Shown here: positions 48,101 through 55,291 of the stretch, one piece after another
Layout of the letters: each line of letters opens with the position of its first letter
Numbering within the stretch: the stretch's first letter is position 1
Source: Moesziomyces globuligerus
Taxonomy: Eukaryota; Basidiomycota; Ustilaginomycetes; Ustilaginales; Ustilaginaceae
DNA: 64,000 nucleotides
Reading direction: 5' to 3'
NCBI GenBank assembly: GCA_030849465.1
Contig: JARVLF010000019.1
Location: 186,001 to 250,000, forward strand
Translations under genes and position numbers: made by a program
The notes under the pieces: model-generated
What the model saw: only the letters and a program-made list of their open reading frames with translations
What the model was told of the DNA's origin: nothing
The model's database searches: none

Positions 48101-48526
48101 CTGTCTCACTATCGCACATAGTGCAGCGATGTAGGCGGCAGCGATGGGCTGAAGAATGGCTCCTCGGTGGTTGAGCATCTGAAGGATGTGAACGACGAGC
48201 GCCTTGACGACCTTTCGTGTGAGCAGGGGAGCGGCCTTGTCGACCAGCATACGAAGTGTCTGAGCGGAGCGCTGGAGCCTTGCGAGAGCTGCAGGCTGAG
48301 CCTCGACGAGGGATCCCTTGCGGATGCATGCGGCCTTGTCGGCAAGCACGCAGGCAAAGAGCGACTGGAAGGTCTTGAGCCAAGCGCGGCCATCGTGCTT
48401 GGGGTCGAGATTGCGTACATTGTCGGCGTCGGCGAAGATGTGGTCGATGGCCTCGATGCCCTGTTGGCGGTCCTTGATCTTGTCGCTGCGGATCTGTTCG
48501 AGCGCCTGCTGCAGGGAGAAGGCCAT
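39131..48526 (-). CDS. TEL1: Serine/threonine kinase TEL1 (ATM family)
   Basis: PI3K-like protein kinase of the ATM/Tel1 type, activated at DNA double-strand breaks by the MRX/MRN complex and needed for telomere maintenance. 3131 aa in one exon of 9.4 kb. The N-terminus (LEQIRSDKIKDRQQGIEAI) matches the TAN motif that distinguishes Tel1/ATM from ATR and TOR. A long HEAT/FAT solenoid follows. The kinase domain has K2785 in QLFKRDDDLRQDAVMQQVF, the catalytic loop GLGDRHVSN with D2934, and HIDFGVAFDQG with D2953. The FATC tail is STVNDLIQQAMDAGHLSAIFHGW at the very end. The ATG at 48526 starts directly before the TAN motif. All catalytic residues are present. It shares a 584-bp divergent promoter region with TYR1. 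Confidence 0.96.
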   Translation of the reverse strand: MAFSLQQALEQIRSDKIKDRQQGIEAIDHIFADADNVRNLDPKHDGRAWLKTFQSLFACVLADKAACIRKGSLVEAQPAALARLQRSAQTLRMLVDKAAPLLTRKVVKALVVHILQMLNHRGAILQPIAAAYIAALCAIVRQPHHVDHLDPEDWSASVSLCFDILLGRELGSAVSLADAQEWLAAAPFAEELPVQRRGLSLEHAVTAECLGHLISSTVAPLLGDDNFGLVLLADYVRFLLVSPVESSAHLPVFTGLVVLLEHLELNHTSEVVLATLTLRQVLLNLWKTKNSLLKAQLLFLFRTVVSPVASCALARADATSPSQHTALSTLQPEAVLFLETIHDALLRDPDTRWALEPLHLDALSLQWPCHAARSLDNTAMRLSPTSTDKDQLAWCRLHLQLDLVDVLTVIESHLVDICNHAPSSEPAADDVRSNRAMSQPTNGRTSSNKRSRTASSSSPHKRSRIDLHQTREGSSEPPWLPRLVGMASYIDESEPTGPAARLCAVQLLTVLALDRPHLFTSASLEQLQKHLLALASDPDSITISWALLALASVALMQPHEVSQPQTSETSSRLTTASQAWSIAARKLQIPGTCRAAAYLLSVILAKSALPDSTLEPEISRLLADVDLQGPPMVCDSVCHLMALLMSRATSSRVFLHLDPRGKIGAWFSTTYSPAAALSSSGSTGPFLAYSDLLRLVDCLVADGDARSPSWFSNDSSFDSSPNLAIEQRRARLQSLRDLALHSSIAETSNPDGMMVSAPVSVGPWLNSPEALHRMTVVLDRNVHACLTALQDHIDPANATPTLTCHAAITAVHLAALALDVGTRSTPPSSSHRASQTRDCCHIILATLKVASHPESVRTGVYTLAIEQLSLLAADSGSLPHTTSASQLLVRPGPRSGIATHSQKGPLHHEPPSRATSVNGTSRRTWTAIRDANLLDRVLDSCAELFEGTIFGDEQAEPSSQAGASASDIFEDLPERSSSSPFRAPAVAGDDLDASTEIILRSTARLLLDVPRLVTGTADASRQELVVSAFFDCPVQGIVVLAPVLFDSFRDGTLWMSQRDVNDALDRLGTELLASYRFARQPRARLTTIRAVACVMPLLLRELDEQSDLFDKVQRLSTFFADQIGRAKWPTPWEVQLACAEFLAERLRLDPQGRLCRSGSARGPSASPVTALLKIHTDPDVRVRGLGSRIASSMFETFTGSETDLDELYSQFRDSLPSDSTQSRHILTRALSLCNAAIASSSVRRSSLFHLLEIVLATGMLSDTVQQLFAQVAARLGFPDAAACYQAFAGQITWGLATNGYDPLQLPWKVLGFASKRACLESTFSACGSMLLATQTAQGRTQFGTLVQLTRRSHQQGLQECLPFLTAAYIGFAAQAAQGLPADVVEICDWTLREMSSLGVAEGDDRAKLKEMMIQADDLTISTLLLLFFQPGPTLADSRRSIIQALSQLDVKCAERVEALTPTTDDGQVTYHEPSRPFFSAAVLYVALLALPSLGIEPFTAKTVYNVLRHIFHRISASRFVNDQLRMCAALRIYVAMCGDAFWKDALNNELLIRSIEQLLDQPQLLDEFQPLVVYACSRSCLAGKSPDILVSCIITWSQRLEDRLGVTVSGGWLLEAANALARSSPVATSAVGLLWPVALASAEQTAIESLIDIDTLAFALEACPRMSPQLPSLLRIRAVLARTSKTRLTAFCNGPAWKLLERVADASRPPSKQLGPDTAGDVISDIFATIVGVQEAPTLHREVRRLGGRWNAQTVESFLEAVDTSRIRSLSAATILIIQGLAHDLPIEQAYEAYESLRSMAAVLDEPLAEVHPAKMPAAWKEELGRVSSGISAPVSSIRTASAEDVLDPVLVDASTCSKRWLCRIGAVLCDLLGSMQHLALFRPVRRLVETNPDAARALFPVLLLCFTAEDAVQNPSGESSDSRRRSRGSASTSSELQVQGPAASCRAALAQHFEAVLRSSASDPVCSEIIVEALLALRAFRPVQEEPDNVCFWYPVDTSLLAGRCIAKGLLTAAIFFIEHGMQDAVRQTNAASVRSTTALLHQAYMNIDDPDAFYGLTDGDVRDSVLKRLHHEGQWLRAFQYHAADYEAGTTDAERRGTAATLGQSLGYLGFSRLVDRLGSNEASYAGSASVLHEAALSSSTTWDLPVSPRALPGKAAGVEAVLHTLRQASAEQDIDAPLSVAFRSKLQALCSTSVESAKTLRSLQGDLLALGQIRDWRRASVSMGAEEAVAHLRSPWSRVDASERFELTERVLDTRQSVLQAVRQRMQLDQIGDVLDGPAEEVAKVERTLLVASSRRAREHGKLQKAINAVARAQRIEDMLGDGAALAREEFAAVLWDQNEPSPAIQLLSQVIDGLGATSSSSTPQKRRSARLLALLAQWRATARSQQPREIDRSLFEPALKLTAGTASSSSSSETPAAPEQSEIAYRWAKFAEQQHRGSDLAEITRLRLYTDRRREEIAQNQRECERTSSKTERSKLLQFQRQAEKILLQDQTRLMELEASRMHFLRRSVAMYARALASSDEYDDAVPRLVSLWMENAADAELNRLMASCLPSIPSHKFVGLMHQLSARLTEVPDASDAMAAFQTNLSRLLLRMCQEHPFHCLYAIFALIKTGADAKAAAATTHRPSQRSGLAVPEGGASTSAPMSAPVLRSTAAEKIWTHIKRRSSLGKRIRTFEELCLAYVEWAEFELTSRADRYFQSSGAIKKGALRMPPSGELRLARLRDLDVPVATARLEIDATCRYERFVSIVRYGDTFTTAGGIHLPKISECIGSDGRRYKQLFKRDDDLRQDAVMQQVFRMVNGLLEADRRTRERHLALRTYTVLPLGPQCGLLEFVVNTRPLGEVLMALHARYRPEDMTPNQARAKLREAQALPAEAKLEAFLDVCQGMQPALRYFFSDAQRMPREWYAMRLRYTRSVSTNSMVGHVLGLGDRHVSNMLLDQASGELVHIDFGVAFDQGKLLPIPELVPFRLTRDVVDGMGVHGVEGTFRRCCEETLRVLRAHREVIKTVLEVFRHDPLFAWTSNPIKVLRAQEADESVGRGTPSLERSGSTAASGTVRTGGSRSATPMPAAGVVGVDTAELSADRAVSSVMSKLSSSLSVESTVNDLIQQAMDAGHLSAIFHGWQAAL

Positions 48527-49110
48527 GGTGCCGCAGCAGAAGGATTGGCAAGGGCAAAAGAGCGAGGCGGCGGAACGGCTACGCCGAGGTCATGCTCGCG
48601 GTAAGGATCGGATGGCGACCGGTGCCCGATGCCGTTCGTCCTCTCGACGATGAGGGCATGCGCAGGGATGTGATGATGAAGAGGAGGAAGCGCTGCGCAC
48701 GGACAATCACCGAATCCGTTCTTGTTCTTTCATTGTCACTTGTCGCTGCCAGGGTCCAATCGATTCACAATCTTCTTGCGCTCAGTCAGTTGGTTGGGTG
48801 TTGGTCTTGTGAGCGCACTTGTCCCGCTCAGCCCAGCTCGCCTCCACTTCCGCGAAGCTCTCTTTTTTCCGTGTTCCCGGCGCAGTGCAGGCTGCACCGC
48901 GCGCTTGTAGCGGTTGCAGCCGTCGCAGATGCGATCCGACTTGCACTTCGGCCTGGTTCCGAAAGTCTGAGTGTGCTCAGATGCTCGAGGCGCGTCAAAC
49001 CTACAGAATCAACGCTACTGTGACTCGGGACTGCCGACAAGACGACCACCATACTCATACCGCCTTGCTGCCTCACATTCGCCCTCACTAGCGCAGCGCT
49101 CTCCTTCAGC
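48527..49110. promoter_or_regulatory. Divergent promoter region TEL1 / TYR1
   Basis: 584 bp between two divergent ATGs. The TYR1-proximal half is pyrimidine-rich. A TGACTC core, the consensus half of a Gcn4-type site, occurs at 49020 in CTGTGACTCGGG about 90 bp upstream of the TYR1 ATG; this would suit an amino-acid biosynthesis gene but a six-base match can be chance. Confidence 0.4.
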
Positions 49111-50511
49111 ATGGGCTCCACCTCCGAGATGGACACGGTCGAGATCGGCATCATCGGCATGGGCGACATGGGCCGCCTCTACGCGACCAAGATGAGGGAA
49201 GCCGGCTGGAAGAAGGTCAACGTCTGCGACCGCCCCGAAAACTACGACAAGCTCAGCACCGAGCTGCAAGGCTCAGGGCTCAACGTGCTGCGCGACGGCC
49301 ATCTCGTATCGCGGCGCAGCGACTTGATCATCTACTCGGTCGAAGCCGCCTACATCGATGCCGTCGTGGCGCAGTACGGCTCCTCCACCAAGATCGGCGC
49401 CATCGTGGCCGGCCAGACGTCCGTCAAGGCACCCGAGAAGGAGGCGTTCGAAAAGCACCTGCCGCAAGATACCTACATCATCTCGTGCCACTCGATGCAC
49501 GGGCCCAAGGTCGATCCCACCGGCCAGCCGCTCATCCTCATCCAGCACCGCGCGCCCGACGAAAAGCTCCGCCTCGTCGAGCGCATCATGGCGTGCTTCA
49601 AGTCCAACTTTGTCTACCTCACTTACGAAGAGCACGACACCGTCACCGCAAACACCCAGGCCGTGACACATGCCGCCTTCCTCTCCATGGGCACCGCCTG
49701 GAGCTGCTCCAACCAGTATCCGTGGGAGTCGGAGCGCTACCCGGGCGGCATCGAGACGGTCAAGATCAACATCTGCCTGCGCATCTACTCGGCCAAGTGG
49801 CACGTCTACGCTGGACTCGCATTGCTCAACCCGGCGGCAAAGACCCAGGTGACGCAATTCGCACAGAGCTGCACCGACCTCTTCAAGCTCATGGTCGCCG
49901 AGCGTGAGGATCAATTGATGGAGCGCGTCTTCGCCGCACGTCGCAAGGTCTTCGGATGGGAGCGGGACGAGGAGAGCAACAGCATCCTCTCACGCACGGG
50001 CACCAAGGAGGAGCGTAAACCCATCCTCATGAGCGACAAGCTGCTCGATCGCTTCCACATGGCGGCGCGCAAAGCCGTCTCCTCTGCATCGGCCCACGAC
50101 GACCCGTCCGAGCCGAGCGCAGCAGCAGCAGCCGCGGCGACGCCGCCCAACTCGCATCTCTCGCTGCTGGCCATCGTCGACTGCTGGAGCACGCTCGGCA
50201 TCCATCCTTACGACCACCTCGATCTCGCCGCCACGCCCATCTTTCGCATCTGGATCGGCGTCTGCGAATACCTCTTTCGCTCGCCCGAGCGCCTCCGCCA
50301 CGCATGCCACGCCGCCGCCCGCGATCACAGCTTCCGCGCAGACGACACCGAATTCGTCATCGCCTCGCGCGGATGGGCCCAGGCCGTCCAGTTCGGCAAC
50401 TTTGACAGCTACCAGCGCCGCTTCGACGAGACCCGCACCTTCTTCGAACATCGCTTCCAGGAGGCGGGCGCCGTCGGTGCAGAGATGCTCAAGGTCGTCC
50501 TCGCAAACTGA
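49111..50511 (+). CDS. TYR1: Prephenate dehydrogenase (NADP+)
   Basis: Converts prephenate to 4-hydroxyphenylpyruvate in tyrosine biosynthesis, cytosolic. 466 aa, matching fungal TYR1 (~450). The Rossmann nucleotide-binding loop GIIGMGDMG is at 13-21. Further family blocks are SDLIIYSVEA, VAGQTSVKAPEKEAFEKHLP, ISCHSMHGPKVDPTGQPLILIQHR (the catalytic His region) and YLTYEEHDTVTANTQAVTHAAFLSMG, all typical of yeast-type Tyr1. The ATG at 49111 is seven codons before the first conserved strand. An Ala-rich run near residue 335-345 is the only insertion. Its stop is 69 bp from the stop of the convergent SNRNP27 gene. Confidence 0.96.
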   Translation: MGSTSEMDTVEIGIIGMGDMGRLYATKMREAGWKKVNVCDRPENYDKLSTELQGSGLNVLRDGHLVSRRSDLIIYSVEAAYIDAVVAQYGSSTKIGAIVAGQTSVKAPEKEAFEKHLPQDTYIISCHSMHGPKVDPTGQPLILIQHRAPDEKLRLVERIMACFKSNFVYLTYEEHDTVTANTQAVTHAAFLSMGTAWSCSNQYPWESERYPGGIETVKINICLRIYSAKWHVYAGLALLNPAAKTQVTQFAQSCTDLFKLMVAEREDQLMERVFAARRKVFGWERDEESNSILSRTGTKEERKPILMSDKLLDRFHMAARKAVSSASAHDDPSEPSAAAAAAATPPNSHLSLLAIVDCWSTLGIHPYDHLDLAATPIFRIWIGVCEYLFRSPERLRHACHAAARDHSFRADDTEFVIASRGWAQAVQFGNFDSYQRRFDETRTFFEHRFQEAGAVGAEMLKVVLAN

Positions 50512-50580
50512 CGCGCTTCACCATGCCGGAAAATGCAATGCTTACTTTCGGATCGCAGATGCACGAGAGCCTGAACGTCG

Positions 50581-51317
50581 TCATTTGATCTTGTCCAGAG
50601 GTCGATTGAAGCCTCCCTTCCTGTCGATGGCAGAAAGAAGCAAGTGTCAATATGTCGCTTGGAAGATGCTTTGGGCGCGAAGCGGTGCACGTACCTGTTC
50701 ATGTACTGTCTCCAGGTGCGTTCCTTTTTGACCTGGGCGGTACCTGCTGCGTTACCGTCGACCTTCTTGCCCTTGGTGGTAGTGAAGCCGCCGAAGCCCA
50801 TCATGGCCGCCATGGCCGCCTCGTCCGGATCCGCATCCTCGTCTACCTCTCCCTCGCTCAGCTCGGCGGGTGGTTCTGGTGGCTGCGTTTCTGGCCTGCG
50901 TTGTGGCGGTGGTGGAGGAGGCGAACGGCTCCTTCGAGAGCTGGTGCGGGCAGAGCGATCTGCGTGCCTATCGTCGTTGCGCATGGAGGAGCTACGGTCA
51001 CGAGGGTCTGGGCCGTCGTCCTCGTAGGCACTCGGACGCGGTCGGGGTGGACGGTCCCGATACCGGTCGTCGTCGCGATCGCGGTACCGGTCGGCTTCGC
51101 GGTGACGGGGACGGTAGTCGTCTCGATCGTCTCTGCGCCGATCGCGCGGGTCGGATTCGTAGCGCGAGGTGCGTGCGCGCGGCGGACTCGGACTGCGCCT
51201 TCGGCGGTATTGTGACGACGAGCCGGAAGCCCCATCGTCCCGGTATCCCGAACGATGGCTCGACCCGTCTGCGTACGGACGCGGAGCAGGTGGTGGCGAT
51301 CGGCGTCGTCCGCTCAT
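50581..51317 (-). CDS. SNRNP27: U4/U6.U5 tri-snRNP 27 kDa protein (SNRNP27)
   Basis: RS-domain component of the spliceosomal tri-snRNP. Two exons, 51317-50695 and 50620-50581, with a 74-nt intron (GTACGT...CGACAG). Splicing turns the unspliced read-through into RQYMNR-KGGFNRPLDKIK, which restores the family's invariant C-terminus. 220 aa: residues 1-~130 are Arg/Ser/Asp/Pro-rich (RS/RD dipeptides), followed by an acidic ELSEGEVDEDADPDE patch and the conserved MAAMMGFGGFTTTKGKKVDGN block. The last exon has only 40 nt and would be missed by ORF-based calling. Divergent from the NDUFB4-like gene. Confidence 0.93.
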
Positions 51318-51665
51318 CTTGACTTCCCTCGGTGCTGCGGATGATGGTGCAAGATGGTGTTTGCGTGGAAATGTTGGCAGCGGGCCGGAGGATTCCAAGT
51401 GCAGGGTTCAGCAGAGCCAACAGGTGGAGGTCGAGTGGCTTTCTCGGGCGATACGAATTTCTTGGGCGAGCGTGTTAGGATGCGGACCCACGGATCCGAG
51501 CGCGACCGGGCGATATTCGAGATTTCGCCCAAGCCTGCCGTTGCGCATCATTCTCCACCACCCTCAACATCATCTCGACCGCTCACACCGTTCTCGCCCA
51601 GGCACCGCTGTAGTTCAATCACCAGCCCAGACCCAGCTCACGCTCAGCTAGCTCCGATCTTCAAA
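51318..51665. promoter_or_regulatory. Divergent promoter region SNRNP27 / NDUFB4-like gene
   Basis: 348 bp between two divergent ATGs, without a recognisable gene. The stretch 51541-51600 is rich in CACC/CTCA and probably transcribed leader of the plus-strand gene. Confidence 0.4.
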
Positions 51666-52003
51666 ATGGCAGGCGGAGGTTACCACCCATACAAGGCCGA
51701 CCCGGCTCTTGACCGATGGCAGAACATGCACTCGACCATGTACCAGCGCTTCCGCATCACGTCGTCCAAGGCGCGCGCCATCGTTCTCTGGGGCATCACC
51801 GTGCCCGTGCTCACCTACTATGCCGCAAAGTACACCGACGTAAGTGCCAAAGTCCTTCTTGACTTGGAAGAGGCAGCCGAATTGACATTCTGCCTCGTGC
51901 GATGGTCGATCGATAGGACCGATGGGAGCTGCGCGGCAAGACTCGCCAGGACTCGTTGCTGCGCAACCCCCCCGCAGCCCCAGCAGCTGCGGAGGAAGAG
52001 TAA
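51666..52003 (+). CDS. Mitochondrial complex I accessory subunit, NDUFB4/B15-like
   Basis: Small inner-membrane subunit of NADH:ubiquinone oxidoreductase (fungal '6.6 kD'/B15 type). Two exons, 51666-51839 and 51917-52003; the 77-nt intron (GTAAGT...ATAG) falls between codons. The 86-aa product has YHPYKADPALDRWQNMHSTMYQRFR, matching the DPALxRW...YxxFR block of mammalian NDUFB4, one transmembrane helix (IVLWGITVPVLTYYAA), then KYTDDRWELRGKTRQDSL. No cleavable presequence, as usual for this subunit. Without the second exon the conserved post-membrane segment would be lost. Converges on the PX-domain gene with 157 bp between stops. Confidence 0.85.
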
Positions 52004-52160
52004 TCCCTCTCCATCTTTCTCGTGGTCTCCAGCAATCTCAACCCCAGTTCCGTCGATTTGTCGTTCGCATTCCAAAGACCATCTCGAAGCACCTCTCCGC
52101 AGCACACGACGATCAAGAGCAGCTGCCCTGCTTCTACGCTTTGCCATTTGCGACACGACT

Positions 52161-54191
52161 CTAGTCTGAAGCGAGGATCCACTCTCTCAGCGCCTCCGCG
52201 CTGCCCCAGACCTTATCGAGCACGACACGCTCGAGCCAGGTCTGCAGGGCCATGCGTCTCTTCTCCAAGTAGCGCGCGTCGTACTTGTTGAGCAAGCCCG
52301 TCGTGCGCGTCGGCAGCCTGGGCAGCCACTTGGCATGCTCTGGACACTCCTGCAGCAGTGCGCGGCGGAGGTTGACAAAGCTGCTGAACCGACGGTGCGC
52401 GACGATGTGGGTGGCCTGGAGCGTGGTGAGCACGATCTCGAAGACCACCCATCCGCGAGCCTGCGAGCCCACCTCGGACCAGCCGCGGATGCGCACCTCG
52501 CGTGCAAAGCGCTCGTCGCCCTCGCTCCTCCGCACCGACCGACGCCGCGACGCTGGCGACGAAAAGGTCGCGCTACCGCCGCTCCGCCGCCGCTCGAGAC
52601 TCGCATGGCTCGGCGTGCGCGACGACGTGGTGACCGTAGAGACAGGCAGCGAGATCAGCGACGACGGCGCAGACTCGATCGATCCCGCGTCGTCCTCGTC
52701 CAAGTCGACCCCATCGCCGTGATGCCCGCGAGTATCGTCGACGTACCGAGGCGACATGAGAGGACTCGTAGGCTCCGATGCTGAGCCGTTTCGCGCATGA
52801 CCAGAGCAAGTCCCCGCCCGGCGCTCCAGTGACGGCCAGTCCCGTTCGTGATTGGAATCGCGGTGCAGCATGCTCAGAGACTCGGCTTCGCCTGGCGATG
52901 TGGACGGTGGACTGCCGATGCCGGATGCACGCGCCTGGCGCCGATTGCCATGTAGCACCACAGGCTCTGTCTTGGCCTGGCTCAGCTCGATTGTGGGTGT
53001 CGGGCGACGGAACGAGTCGAGCTCGAGCCTCCCACGCGTGCTGTCTGATGTCGCCGCACCCTCGTTGGGTGAGAGCAGAGGCGTCGACGCGGCTGAACGT
53101 TTCGGCGCATCGGGAGCATCGAGCCGTAAGCCTGCCAAGCCCGAGTCCACGTCCGCCACAGCCGCTAGCTTGGCCCGCGTTGGAGGTGGTGAGAGTTGCT
53201 TCGATGAGACCGACGTGGGCGACCCCAGCTCTGTGGCGGTGTGGAAGCTCGCGTCGCGCACCAGGACCGGATCGTCGACGTTGTCCGAATTGGCGAGCGT
53301 GAGTGCACCGGCAACGGCCCGCGGCGCTTTGAGGATACTCGGCGGTCCGCCTTTCGACACTTTGCGTACCTTGTCCTTGGCCGGAGAAGTGGTGATAGGG
53401 GCGGGAGCGAAAGCATCAGGGAAGGATTCCAGGAAGAAGGCAGGTGGGCTAGAGGCGCTGGCGACGCCACCGCTCGCCATCGTGGACGGAGACCGTGTAG
53501 TGGATAGTTGAGTGCTATGCGGCTGCAGCTCGGGGCTGATAGTCTGCTCGGCGGCCGAATCCGTGCTGGAGTTCGAAATCGGGTCAGCTTGTGACGGTGG
53601 CCGCGGTCGACCGCCGAGGATCCGGCCTACGACCCTGCCCTGTACGACGCGTTCTCCGTACTGATTGATGTAGATATCGTTGACCGGAGTACGCACGCGC
53701 AATTTGCTAGGCGATGAAGCGCGGAGATCATCGTCGTCCTCGGCAATGTTGCCACGTGCGACACGAGTATCATGTGAAGTCGACGAGCCTCTCACGGATG
53801 CGATTCGACTCGACAGGCCGCGTGCGGGCAGGTTGTCATCAGCATCATCGAGCACGTCGGCACCGAGCTTGATCTTGATCGGCTCTCGTCTTGAGGTGGG
53901 CGCGGAGGGCGATGGAGTCCGAGGCAAATCCGTGTCGGCGGCGGTGGTGGGTGGCGTGGGCCACTGCCACGGGCGGACGTCTGTGGGCGAGTGGAGGAGC
54001 TCGAGCTTGGACGTGGACGAGAACGCGGGCTGCTTCGGCGCAGGACGAGCGGCGGATCTGGTCGGCGTGGGGCGAGAACGATGCTGCAGATGCGGCGAGG
54101 CGGGGAAAGCGGTGGACGGCTGGGGCGGAGCAATATCGAGGAGCTGGTCGGTGGCTTCGCGGAGTTCGCGCGCCAGATCGGCGTCCATCAT
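52161..54191 (-). CDS. PX-domain protein
   Basis: 676-aa protein with a C-terminal phox-homology (PX) domain (~560-676), which binds phosphoinositides on endosomal membranes. Visible PX features are the HRRFSSFVNLRRAL strand-helix with the phosphoinositide-binding Arg, the proline-containing WLPRLPTRTTGLLNKYDARYLEKRRMALQTWLE segment and a closing ALREWI helix. The first ~550 residues are Ser/Pro/Thr-rich and probably disordered, with only short clusters such as NDIYINQYGERVVQGRVVGRILGG. The start is set at the double ATG 54191/54188 (MMDADLARELREATDQLLDI, a plausible helix). The frame stays open upstream to 54464 with another ATG at 54437, but that extension is Cys/His-rich and leader-like. 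Confidence 0.8.
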   Translation of the reverse strand: MMDADLARELREATDQLLDIAPPQPSTAFPASPHLQHRSRPTPTRSAARPAPKQPAFSSTSKLELLHSPTDVRPWQWPTPPTTAADTDLPRTPSPSAPTSRREPIKIKLGADVLDDADDNLPARGLSSRIASVRGSSTSHDTRVARGNIAEDDDDLRASSPSKLRVRTPVNDIYINQYGERVVQGRVVGRILGGRPRPPSQADPISNSSTDSAAEQTISPELQPHSTQLSTTRSPSTMASGGVASASSPPAFFLESFPDAFAPAPITTSPAKDKVRKVSKGGPPSILKAPRAVAGALTLANSDNVDDPVLVRDASFHTATELGSPTSVSSKQLSPPPTRAKLAAVADVDSGLAGLRLDAPDAPKRSAASTPLLSPNEGAATSDSTRGRLELDSFRRPTPTIELSQAKTEPVVLHGNRRQARASGIGSPPSTSPGEAESLSMLHRDSNHERDWPSLERRAGTCSGHARNGSASEPTSPLMSPRYVDDTRGHHGDGVDLDEDDAGSIESAPSSLISLPVSTVTTSSRTPSHASLERRRSGGSATFSSPASRRRSVRRSEGDERFAREVRIRGWSEVGSQARGWVVFEIVLTTLQATHIVAHRRFSSFVNLRRALLQECPEHAKWLPRLPTRTTGLLNKYDARYLEKRRMALQTWLERVVLDKVWGSAEALREWILASD

Positions 54192-55169
54192 AGCGAGCGG
54201 CTTCACCTGTAGGCATATAGCGCCATGGTATCTGTGTGGCGATGCCAAGAAGTGGCCCAAGAGCCAGGGGGAAAGAGACGATGCGATGTTGAGCGCGTGA
54301 AGGAGGTGGTGATGGTCAGGCTGCATCCGTGCGCACCCTGCAGCGAGCGAGGTGGACCCTCGACCTCCTCCACAGAGCCGCGCCGTGTTATGCCGTCGCG
54401 CGAAACAATTGCACAGCTGCCACGGGGACGTGCCCATTTCATCTTGTTGCACGAGGTCCACCACACTTCATCTCGCTCAGCATTGTTGGCATCACGCATG
54501 TCGTTCACTGGCTAGAACGGACTCTGACCAGCAGAGCCGTATACTGTAAGTTCCATGTACTCGCCGTGTAGTTCCCCTCCTACTGCCACCAGTATCCCTT
54601 ACGTCGCTCCCGCTTGCTTTTCTCAACGTGGCCGGATCTGGATCAAGGCGCATGAGCAGTGTCGGCGCGCATGTCGTGCCGCGTGTCGGCTAGGCTCAAA
54701 TTGCGCCTGTCCAACAGTGCCAAGGGCTATGTGGTCTCCGATCGCTGCTTCGTTCCGTTACGGACTCATGGGCACAGTCCGCAGCGTCACCTACGCCTCG
54801 CGCCAATGTACGAGTTTACATTGGGTGTTTTTAGCTCCCGCCGGGAGCTCCTTTTGCGCCTTAGGGCGCGCTACTGGACATAATCTTCTGCTTGCGCATA
54901 TCTCTTCTTCTGGTGTACATGCCGCCGCTCTCATCACCTTGATCGCTTCCACCACATATCGTCACTTACTTCTGCTCGCAATCATGATTCTCGTCGTCTT
55001 TGGGGCCCATTTATCTGTTTTCGCCATGGAGAACCCCCCTCTCCTCCTTGCAAAAGCGTGGGCGTATCCGCTGGAAAAAATTTTTCTCCTTCCACGTCGC
55101 CTCAACCCACCTCCCCCACCTCTCCCTCCTTCGGGCAAGTTCCTCGTCCTTCTCGACCCGGAAGGCGAC
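54192..55169. other. PX gene upstream region merging into the LINE 5' flank
   Basis: 978 bp between the PX gene start and the TATA-like box before LINE ORF1. The left ~350 bp are probably the PX promoter. From about 54540 the sequence becomes less GC-rich and resembles the element, but no target-site duplication marks an edge. A 264-codon open frame starts with ATG at 54555 and overlaps the ORF1 start; it has hydrophobic stretches but no recognisable domain. No 5' half of the alpha-galactosidase is present here. Confidence 0.5.
54761..54869 (+). other. Cluster of four perfect stem-loops upstream of LINE ORF1
   Basis: Four consecutive inverted repeats within 109 bp: CGGACT/AGTCCG (54761-54766, 54776-54781), CCAATGTA/TACATTGG (54803-54810, 54817-54824), AGCTCCC/GGGAGCT (54833-54839, 54843-54849) and GCGCC/GGCGC (54856-54860, 54865-54869). 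All stems are perfect with loops of 9, 6, 3 and 4 nt. Likely structured RNA in the LINE 5' UTR or a regulatory DNA element; the role is unknown. Confidence 0.7.
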
Positions 55170-55175
55170 GGTACT

Positions 55176-55181
55176 TATATA
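55176..55181 (+). promoter_or_regulatory. TATA-like box before LINE ORF1
   Basis: CTTATATAGAT, about 110 bp upstream of the ORF1 ATG and followed by a pyrimidine-rich leader. If used, transcription would start downstream of it and the box would be lost in a new copy, so its significance is uncertain. Confidence 0.35.
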
Positions 55182-55291
55182 GATCAGCAGAGCTTGAGCC
55201 GTTCCTTGGTCCTTCAACAGCTCTCGCTACACTCGTCTCGTTACTTCCAAGCTCAATTCTACAGCTTTCCTTCCCTCAATCTTTTGACGCC

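Noticed and set aside
54407..54412. AATTGC matching AATTGC at the LINE/GH27 junction as a target-site duplication
   Set aside because: Only six bases match, and the sequence before it is not GH27, so it cannot be the duplicated insertion site of this gene.
54192..54464. Longer N-terminus of the PX protein (ATG at 54437)
   Set aside because: The frame is open but the extra residues are Cys/His-rich and leader-like; the double ATG at 54191/54188 begins a plausible helix. Kept only as an alternative.
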